Origin: Bog-756 sp963812525 | GTDB lineage: Bacteria; Actinomycetota; Acidimicrobiia; Acidimicrobiales; RAAP-2 | Direction of reading: 5' to 3' | Assembly (NCBI GenBank): GCA_963812525.1 | Contig: CAWEVL010000010.1 | Location: 186,001-250,000, forward strand | DNA: 64,000 nt | Part shown: positions 58,077 through 64,000 of the stretch, piece after piece | How positions within the stretch are numbered: position 1 is the first letter of the stretch | Layout: each line of letters opens with the position of its first letter | Program-made: the position numbers and the translations under genes | The notes under the pieces: model-generated | What the model was told of the DNA's origin: nothing | Seen by the model: the letters and a program-made list of their open reading frames with translations, nothing else | Database searches by the model: none

Positions 58077-58439
58077 AGTGGTAGTAGTTTGACACGAACG
58101 GCAGCCGAGGACAAGGGGCGCCCGGTCGGCCGGCGGCGATCCGTCCCGGTCGGCCGGGGGGTGGGTGGACGAAAGCCCGGCGACGGGAGACGGTCCGGCC
58201 ACCGCGCCGTCAGCCGACGGACTGTGCCCCTCGCCTCCGACCCGGGACGGTCATGGCTCCATCGGACCGCCCCGGGATTTCAGCCGCGCTGCACACCTCC
58301 CGGACCTCTGGGTTTCGTGCGCCACCTCGGTGCGGTCGATCCTGCCCCCATCACACCTGCCTCCCCTGCCCTCGGTGGCGGGGGTGGTGGGCACATCGGT
58401 CGCCGCCCTCATGGCCCGCCGGACGCCGATGGACGGCAG

Positions 58440-58652
58440 TCAGAGCGCTGTCGCCACGCCCGGCGAGCCATCAGGGCTGCGGAGCCGTCCAACCGGCGGA
58501 TGGCTCGCCGAGACCGGTTGCCACTCCCCGCCCAGGGCCACGTCGGCGAGGTCGGGCACCGGCTTCGGAGGTCCAAAGAGCACCCGGCGCTCGGCGCTCG
58601 ACCGGGTCTCGTCTGCGGTCGTGGTCACCAGTTCGGACTCCTCCACTGTCAT
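58440..58652 (-). CDS. Doubtful small open frame
   Basis: 70 codons from MTVEESELVTTTADETRSSA to a Pro/Ser-rich end (PPVGRLRSPDGSPG). The middle, ERRVLFGPPKPVPDLAD, has reasonable composition, but there is no clear ribosome-binding site and no family match that I recognise. A PHO-box-like repeat lies about 145 bases upstream in the matching orientation, which is the only contextual support. Confidence 0.25.
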   Translation of the reverse strand: MTVEESELVTTTADETRSSAERRVLFGPPKPVPDLADVALGGEWQPVSASHPPVGRLRSPDGSPGVATAL

Positions 58653-58797
58653 GCGCCAAATCCACGGGGAGCGCACACCGCCGATGGGTCTGGCGTCGGC
58701 GGCGGCACGTCCACCCGTGCCAGGCCGGCAGGGAGTGGGTGGACCGGCCTGAGGATCCAATTTGTACAGGAGCTGTTCAACAGGACCGTGACATCGC

Positions 58798-58815
58798 AGT
58801 GAACTCTCGGTGAAC
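58798..58815 (-). promoter_or_regulatory. PHO-box-like repeat upstream of purU
   Basis: On the minus strand GTTCACC, spacer GAGA, GTTCACT (7 of 7 and 6 of 7); a third, weaker unit TGTCACG follows in the same period. It is about 133 bases upstream of the purU start but in the opposite orientation. Confidence 0.6.
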
Positions 58816-58947
58816 CTCCGCCGGTCACCCCGGCCCCACCCGTTCTGCCGGCCCGGGCCGTAGCGCCGCCGACCCAAGTACTGCAGCCGAGGCCCGGGGG
58901 ATGGGGGAAGCACGGAGGATCCGCCCGAATCGCGTCAAGATGGACCC

Positions 58948-59799
58948 ATGCGCCGACTGGTACTGACCGTCACCTGTCCCGACGGGACGGGCATCGTGGC
59001 CGCCGTCACCGGCTTCATCGCCGCCCACGACGGGTGGGTGGTCGAGGCGGCCCAACACGGCGACCTCAACACCGGCCGCTTCTTCCAGCGCATCGAGGTG
59101 CTGGCCGACAGCCTGCCCTTCGGCGTCGAGGAGTTCGCCCGGCGTTTCTCCGGACTGGCCGGGGAGCTCGAGCTGGACTGGAATCTGCACGACACCGACC
59201 GGCGGCGACGGGTGGTGGTGCTGGTGAGCAAGGAGGACCACTGCCTGGTCGACCTGCTCCACCGCTGGCGCAACGGTGACCTGGACTGCGACATCCCCCT
59301 GGTCGTCTCCAACCATCCCGATCTCCGCGACCTGGTGGAGTGGCACGGCATCGAATTCCGGCACGTCGCCTTCGACCCCGGCCGGAAGTCCGAGGCCTTC
59401 GCCCAGGTGGCCGAGCTCTTCGACGGGGTCCGGGGGGAGGTGATGGTCCTGGCCCGGTTCATGCAGATCATCCCCCCCGAGCTGTGCGAGCGCTACGCCG
59501 GACGCATCATCAACATCCACCACAGCTTCCTGCCCTCGTTCGCCGGGGCTCGGCCCTACCACCAGGCCTTCGAGCGGGGGGTCAAGCTGATCGGGGCCAC
59601 CTGCCACTACGTCACCGCCGAGCTGGACGCCGGGCCGATCATCGAGCAGGACACGGCCCGCATCGACCACGCCGACACGGTGGAGGAGCTCCTGCGCATC
59701 GGGCGCGAGGTCGAGCGCTCGGTCCTGGCCCGGGGACTCCGGTGGCACCTGGCCGACCGGGTGCTGCTCAACGGTCACCGGACCGTCGTCTTCGGGTGA
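58948..59799 (+). CDS. purU: Formyltetrahydrofolate deformylase
   Basis: 283 residues. The N-terminal ACT domain is MRRLVLTVTCPDGTGIVAAV. The C-terminal formyltransferase-like domain has VVLVSKEDHCLVDLLHRW, then VSNHPDLRDLVEWHGI, INIHHSFLPSFAGARPYHQA and GVKLIGATCHYVTAELDAGP with the catalytic Asn-His-Asp set. It releases formate from 10-formyl-THF, balancing one-carbon pools and supplying formate for PurT-type purine synthesis. The stop overlaps the next gene's GTG (GTGA). Confidence 0.96.
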   Translation: MRRLVLTVTCPDGTGIVAAVTGFIAAHDGWVVEAAQHGDLNTGRFFQRIEVLADSLPFGVEEFARRFSGLAGELELDWNLHDTDRRRRVVVLVSKEDHCLVDLLHRWRNGDLDCDIPLVVSNHPDLRDLVEWHGIEFRHVAFDPGRKSEAFAQVAELFDGVRGEVMVLARFMQIIPPELCERYAGRIINIHHSFLPSFAGARPYHQAFERGVKLIGATCHYVTAELDAGPIIEQDTARIDHADTVEELLRIGREVERSVLARGLRWHLADRVLLNGHRTVVFG

Positions 59800-60188
59800 G
59801 CGACCCGACGCGGACGCCGACGTCGTCCCTGGCGCGGGTCCGGGCCATCTGCCTGGCCCTCCCCCAGGTCACCGAACGATCGAGCCACGGGACCCCCACC
59901 TTCTTCGTGCGGGACCGGACCGCCTTCGTCTACGCCTGGGTCGACGGGCATCACGACCACACGTTTCCGCACCTGTGGTGTGCCGCCGGACCGGATGTGC
60001 AGGAGGTGCTCACCCGGGCCGCACCCGAATACTTCTTCCGACCGCCCTACGTGGGCCACCGGGGCTGGGTGGGCATCCGGCTCGACGGCGGGGTGGGGTG
60101 GGACGAGGTCGGGGAGGTCTGCGAGGACGGCTTTCGGGCGGTCGCCCCCCGACGGCTGGTGGCCGAGCTGGACGGCCGGACCGGCTGA
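59796..60188 (+). CDS. MmcQ/YjbR family protein
   Basis: The GTG overlapping the purU stop starts MSDPTRTPTSSLARVRAICL. The 130-residue protein matches the MmcQ/YjbR fold: ALPQVTERSSHGTPTFFVRD, FVYAWVDGHHDHTFPHLWCA, PPYVGHRGWVGIRLDGG and WDEVGEVCEDGFRAVAPRRL. The family is a double-wing DNA-binding-like fold of uncertain function. Co-transcribed with purU. Confidence 0.85.
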   Translation: MSDPTRTPTSSLARVRAICLALPQVTERSSHGTPTFFVRDRTAFVYAWVDGHHDHTFPHLWCAAGPDVQEVLTRAAPEYFFRPPYVGHRGWVGIRLDGGVGWDEVGEVCEDGFRAVAPRRLVAELDGRTG

Positions 60189-60266
60189 CCCCCGCCATGC
60201 CTCCCGGCTCCCCCTCTCCATGGTGCTCCACCGGGGCGGGTACCCCGACGGCAGCTGACGGTCGGA

Positions 60267-61982
60267 CTACGCCTCGGTGATGGCGCCGCGATCGGCCCCG
60301 GTGACCAGGCGGGCGAACTTGGCCAGCACGCCGGTGGTGTAGCGGGGGGCGGGGTGCTTGAGCCCGGACCGCCGCCGGTCCAGTTCCCCGTCCGCCACCA
60401 CCAGGTCGATGGTGTGGTTGACCACGTCCACCACGATGCGGTCGCCGTCGGCGACCAGGGCGATGGGCCCTCCGTCCACCGCCTCGGGCGCCACGTGGCC
60501 GATGCAGAACCCGTGGGTCCCTCCGGAGAACCGGCCGTCGGTGACCAGGGCACAGTCGGTGCCACGGCCCACCCCCTTCATGGCGCCGGTGACGGCCAGC
60601 ATCTCCCGCATCCCCGGGCCGCCCTTGGGTCCCTCGTAGCGGATGACCACCACGGAGTTGGGCCGGATGTCGCCGGCCAGGATGGCCTCCATGGCCTGGT
60701 CCTCGCCGTCGAAGACCCGGGCCGGGCCGTCGAAGCTCAGCTGGTCCAACCCCGCCACCTTGACCACGGCCCCCTTGGGGGCGAGCGAGCCGGTGAGCAC
60801 GGCGATCCCGCCCTGGGTGTGGATGGGGTCGTCCATCATGTGGACCACGTCCCCGTCGGGAGGCGGCGGGCCGATGGCGGCCAGGTTCTCGGCCACGGTC
60901 TTGCCGGTGACGGTCAGGCAGTCGCCGTGCAGCAGTCCCGCCTCGAGCAGCTCGGCCATGACCACCGGCACCCCGCCGATCCGGTCGAGGTCGGCCATGT
61001 GGTACTTACCGTGCGGCTTGGTGTCGGCCAGATGGGGCACCCGGGCGGCCACCTTGTTGAAGTCGTCGAGCTCCAGGTCGACCCGGGCCTCGTTGGCAAT
61101 GGCCAGCAGATGGAGGACGGCGTTGGTGGAGCCGCCCAGGGCCATGGTCACGGCGATGGCGTTCTCGAAGGCCTCCTTGGTCATGATCTGGCGGGGCCGG
61201 ATCCCGAGCCGGAGCAGCTCGACCACGGCCTGGCCCGAGGCGAAGGCGGCATCGTCCCGACGGCGGTCGACGGCCGGCGCCGACGAGCTGCCCGGCATCG
61301 ACATGCCGAGGGCCTCGGCCACCGAGGCCATCGTGTTGGCGGTGAACATCCCGGCACACGACCCCTCGGTGGGGCAGGCGTTGCGCTCGATGAGGCTCAG
61401 CTCCTCGTCGGACAGGGCGTCCACGGCGTGGGCCCCGACCGCCTCGAACACCGAGGTGATGTCGAGGGCCTGGTCACGGGCCCGCCCGGGCAGGATGGAC
61501 CCGCCGTAGAGGAAGACACTGGGCAGGTTGAGCCGTGCCGCGGCCATCAGCATGCCGGGCAGCGACTTGTCGCAGCCGGCCAGGGTGACCAGGCCGTCGA
61601 ACCGCTCGGCGTGCATGACCGTCTCCACCGAGTCGGCGATGACCTCGCGGCTGACCAGCGACGCCCGCATGCCCTCGTGGCCCATGGAGATGCCGTCGGA
61701 CACCGCGATGGTCACGAACTCGAGGGGGAACCCCCCCGCCTTACGCACGCCCAGCTTGGCCTGCTTGGCCAACCGGTCGAGGGGCAGGTTGCACGGCGTG
61801 ACCTCGTTCCACGACGAGGCCACGCCGATCTGCGGCTTGTCCCAGTCGTCGTCGGTCATGCCCACGGCCCGCAACATGGCCCGGGCCGGCGCCCGGGTGG
61901 GGCCGTCGGTGACCTGGTAGCTGCGGGGCTTCATGCCCACCAGCGGCTCTTCCGAGGGATCGGTACCTGTCACGTCGCGCAT
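60267..61982 (-). CDS. ilvD: Dihydroxy-acid dehydratase
   Basis: 571 residues. Iron-sulfur ligands occur in VTLAGCDKSLPGMLMAAARL and NACPTEGSCAGMFTANTM; PCNLPLDRLAKQAKLGVRKA, AVTMALGGSTNAVLHLLAIA and FSGGTHGFCIGHVAPEAVDG complete the family signature. It makes the 2-keto acid precursors of valine and isoleucine. The ATG giving MRDVTGTDPSEEPLVG is preferred; the frame is open to 62090 but that region lies in the divergent promoter. It is not linked to ilvBHC, and is divergent from the dioxygenase gene. Confidence 0.97.
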   Translation of the reverse strand: MRDVTGTDPSEEPLVGMKPRSYQVTDGPTRAPARAMLRAVGMTDDDWDKPQIGVASSWNEVTPCNLPLDRLAKQAKLGVRKAGGFPLEFVTIAVSDGISMGHEGMRASLVSREVIADSVETVMHAERFDGLVTLAGCDKSLPGMLMAAARLNLPSVFLYGGSILPGRARDQALDITSVFEAVGAHAVDALSDEELSLIERNACPTEGSCAGMFTANTMASVAEALGMSMPGSSSAPAVDRRRDDAAFASGQAVVELLRLGIRPRQIMTKEAFENAIAVTMALGGSTNAVLHLLAIANEARVDLELDDFNKVAARVPHLADTKPHGKYHMADLDRIGGVPVVMAELLEAGLLHGDCLTVTGKTVAENLAAIGPPPPDGDVVHMMDDPIHTQGGIAVLTGSLAPKGAVVKVAGLDQLSFDGPARVFDGEDQAMEAILAGDIRPNSVVVIRYEGPKGGPGMREMLAVTGAMKGVGRGTDCALVTDGRFSGGTHGFCIGHVAPEAVDGGPIALVADGDRIVVDVVNHTIDLVVADGELDRRRSGLKHPAPRYTTGVLAKFARLVTGADRGAITEA

Positions 61983-62050
61983 GACCTCATGGTACGACCT
62001 GGCGGTGGGCGGCCGGGCCGGCCGGTCCGGCCGGCACCTGCAATTGGGCG

Positions 62051-62857
62051 GTGAGTCTGCGGCCGACCAACCCGGCGCCGGTCGGCGCACCGGCCGACGG
62101 GGTGTTCCGACCCGACCAGCTCGACCGGCTGGAGGCGTACGTCGCCGAGCACGGCTTCGCCACCCTCCGCGGCGTCTTCGACCACACGGAGCTGGCCCGG
62201 GCCGAGGCCGAGCTGGCCGAAGCCCAGCGGCTGGTGGCCGACGGCACCCTCGACGTCCGCCACGGGTCGGTGGCCCTCGAGGAGCCGGACGCCACGATCG
62301 ACGGGCGGCCCTTCGCCCACTACGTCTACTTCGCCACCCAGGCCTCGGCCGGGGCGGACGCCCTGGTCCACCATCCGGCGCTGGTCGAGGTGGCCCGGCG
62401 GACCCTCGGACCCCAGGCCTGGCTGCTCGACTACGAGGTGTTCGGGGTGGTCTACCAGGACGCCCGGCCCGACCCGGGCTCGGGCTACTCCCGCATCGGG
62501 TGGCACACCGACCGCCAGTCCGGCCCCCACCTCGACATGTGGCCCGGCGTGGCCTTCACCGTGCACCTCGACCCGACGTCGCCGGCCAACGGGTTCCTCC
62601 GGGTGCTCCCGGGGAGTCACCTCGGCGGAACCGGGGGGATCCCGCCGGGCTTCGAACGCGTGCCGGGCGAGATCGCCGTCTACCAGGAGCGCGGCGACGT
62701 CCTGTTCCACCACTGCGACCTCTGGCACGGGGCGGCCCGGGGCACGGCCGACGGCGGTGGGGCCGTCCGCCGGCACCTGCGGGGCAGCTGGCACGGGGGT
62801 GCCCGGCTCGACGTGGGCCACGGCACCGACGACTTCGTCAGGAACGCCCTGCGGTGA
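62051..62857 (+). CDS. Phytanoyl-CoA dioxygenase (PhyH) family protein
   Basis: The product (268 residues) is a non-haem Fe(II)/2-oxoglutarate oxygenase. The metal ligands are the HxD pair in IGWHTDRQSGPH and the distal His in CDLWHGAARG; the 2-oxoglutarate Arg is expected in RRHLRGSWHGG. RVLPGSHLGGTGGIPPGF and GDVLFHHCDLWHG are typical of PhyH. The family hydroxylates diverse small molecules; the substrate is unknown. About 70 bases separate it from ilvD on the opposite strand. Confidence 0.88.
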   Translation: MSLRPTNPAPVGAPADGVFRPDQLDRLEAYVAEHGFATLRGVFDHTELARAEAELAEAQRLVADGTLDVRHGSVALEEPDATIDGRPFAHYVYFATQASAGADALVHHPALVEVARRTLGPQAWLLDYEVFGVVYQDARPDPGSGYSRIGWHTDRQSGPHLDMWPGVAFTVHLDPTSPANGFLRVLPGSHLGGTGGIPPGFERVPGEIAVYQERGDVLFHHCDLWHGAARGTADGGGAVRRHLRGSWHGGARLDVGHGTDDFVRNALR

Positions 62858-62988
62858 GGGACGGGCGCCGGCCCGGGGCGGAGGCCCCGGTGGCTGGTAC
62901 GATCAATTGTCAGATTGCTTGCCAGTTCCTTCGGGCGGGGCCGGCTCGCCGACGCCCCGCCCGCCGAAAGACAACGAGGTGACCAGCG

Positions 62989-63897
62989 ATGGAGGTCCTC
63001 CGGACTCCCGACCACTGCTTCGAGGGCCTGCCGCAGTATCCCTTCGAGCCCCACTATGCCGATCTCTCCGATCAGGACGGGGGGACCCTGCGGGTCCACT
63101 ACCTGGACGAGGGTCCGGCCGACGGCCAGGTGGTGGTCCTGCTCCACGGCGAGCCGTCCTGGAGCTTCCTCTACCGTCACATGGTCCCGGTCCTGACCGG
63201 CGCCGGGCTGCGGGCCGTCGCCCCCGACCTGGTGGGGTTCGGCCGATCGGACAAACCCACCCCCCGGGGGGAGTACACGTTCGCCCGGCACGTCGAGTGG
63301 GTGCGTGAGCTCCTCGTCGACCGGCTCGACCTCTCCGGCATCACCCTGGTCGGCCAGGACTGGGGTGGCCTGATCGGACTCCGGCTGGTCGGCGAACACC
63401 CCGACCGCTTCGCCCGGGTGGTGGCGGCCAACACCTTCCTGCCCACCGGGGACTCCCACCCGGGGGACGCCTTCCTCGGGTGGCTCAAGTTCTCCCAGGA
63501 GGTGGAGCCCTTCCCCACCGGGGCGATCGTCAACGGGGGCTGCGCGTCCGATCTCCCGCCGGAGGTGGTGGCCGCCTACGACGCCCCCTTTCCCGACTCC
63601 ACCTACTCGGAGGGGGCCCGCCAGTTCCCCACCCTCGTCCCCATCTCCCCCGACGATCCCGCGGCCGAGGCCAACCGGGCGGCGTGGACGGTCCTCGAGT
63701 CGTTCGACAAGCCGTTCCTCACCGCCTTCTCCGACGGCGATCCCATCACCGCCGGCTCCGACCGCGTCCTCCAGGGCCGGATCCCCGGGGCCGCCGGGCA
63801 GCCCCACACCACCATCACCGGGGGCGGCCACTTCCTGCAGGAGGACCGGGGCCCCGAGCTGGCCGGCGTGGTGGTGGAGTTCGTGGCCAGCACCTGA
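62989..63897 (+). CDS. Haloalkane dehalogenase-like alpha/beta-hydrolase
   Basis: 302 residues. HGEPSWSFLYRHMVPVL supplies the oxyanion residue and the halide-binding Trp-containing loop; the nucleophile is the Asp in LVGQDWGGLIGLRLV, flanked by Trp as in haloalkane dehalogenases. The acid is in AFSDGDPIT and the base in TITGGGHFLQEDRG. This combination (Asp nucleophile, DWGG, GHFLQED) is typical of the HLD-I group that hydrolyses terminal halides. Epoxide hydrolase is the less likely alternative because no cap Tyr pair is apparent. Preceded by an AT-richer 130-base gap that probably holds the promoter. Confidence 0.9.
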   Translation: MEVLRTPDHCFEGLPQYPFEPHYADLSDQDGGTLRVHYLDEGPADGQVVVLLHGEPSWSFLYRHMVPVLTGAGLRAVAPDLVGFGRSDKPTPRGEYTFARHVEWVRELLVDRLDLSGITLVGQDWGGLIGLRLVGEHPDRFARVVAANTFLPTGDSHPGDAFLGWLKFSQEVEPFPTGAIVNGGCASDLPPEVVAAYDAPFPDSTYSEGARQFPTLVPISPDDPAAEANRAAWTVLESFDKPFLTAFSDGDPITAGSDRVLQGRIPGAAGQPHTTITGGGHFLQEDRGPELAGVVVEFVAST

Positions 63898-64000
63898 CGG
63901 CCCCACCCGGAGGAGCCCGGCCCGCCGGTGGGTGCTGCCGGGAGCCTCGGGGTCGACCGGCGTCCTGGACGGAGCCGGGAGTCCTTCAGGCGTCCCGGCG
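63898..64000. other. End of window, no feature
   Basis: The last 103 bases after the dehalogenase stop are GC-rich, with no recognisable gene start or hairpin followed by T-run. Confidence 0.5.

Larger units (their letters stand above)
58077..58947. other. Upstream region between ilvB leader and purU (about 870 bases)
   Basis: Apart from the ilvB promoter, a possible 70-codon minus-strand frame (58440-58652) and a PHO-box-like repeat (58798-58815), I see no supported gene. Several GC-rich open frames here have low-complexity Arg/Pro/Ser composition and no ribosome-binding site. Confidence 0.45.

Noticed and set aside
58165..58813. Plus-strand frames upstream of purU
   Set aside because: Ser/Pro/Arg-rich, no ribosome-binding site, no recognisable motif.

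Overview
This high-GC, densely coded window looks like a chromosome segment from an actinobacterium, most probably class Acidimicrobiia. The grounds are codon use, GTG starts, chains of ATGA/GTGA overlaps, DUF2510-type proteins, neocarzinostatin-like surface domains and the 'YWLVASDGGIF' repeat. The class is an inference; no rRNA or other phylogenetic marker is present.

Layout. (1) 1-7.7 kb is mostly housekeeping and clean: a partial thiolase-like protein, a membrane flippase-like protein, a beta-lactamase-fold serine hydrolase, a Baeyer-Villiger-type monooxygenase, GreA and a one-piece LeuC-LeuD fusion. (2) 8.3-14.4 kb is a plus-strand redox operon: OmpR-type regulator and kinase, S/P/Q-rich anchored protein, ApbE-like flavin transferase, ferric-reductase-like membrane protein, NuoF-like flavoprotein and ferredoxin. 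(3) 14.6-25.9 kb is a cell-envelope region: GT2-GtrA glycosyltransferase, polytopic membrane protein, two tandem glycoside-hydrolase-like genes, coiled-coil protein, class E-like sortase and a processive GT2. (4) 25.9-40.3 kb, minus strand, is one long translationally coupled operon: adhesin-like giant, two neocarzinostatin-like surface proteins, pstC, pstA, two pstS-like genes, pstB, an exosortase and a proline-rich membrane protein. It is flanked at 40.6-44.4 kb by a third PstS-like protein and two small surface proteins. (5) 44.4-64 kb is biosynthetic: serA, aspC and serC, then ilvB-ilvH-ilvC behind a leader-peptide attenuator, ilvD, purU, and several hydrolases and oxygenases.

How it works together. 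The striking part is 21.9-44.4 kb plus the gene at 51.9-53.2 kb. One sortase and one exosortase occur together with proteins carrying two different C-terminal sorting signals: LAFTG (three proteins, two of them phosphate-binding-like) and TPE(V/T)P + hydrophobic segment + Arg cluster (three proteins). PHO-box-like 11-nt direct repeats (GTTCACC-N4-GTTCACC) recur around these genes. I infer a phosphate-starvation-responsive programme that displays phosphate-binding and adhesin-like proteins on the cell surface.

Caution. From about 8.9 to 37.1 kb (and 51.0-51.9 kb) nearly every gene changes frame every few hundred bases while conserved motifs stay intact across frames. The flanks are clean. This looks like indel errors in the assembled sequence rather than true gene decay. 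For those genes I give the whole span from start to the stop in the restored frame; boundaries are approximate.
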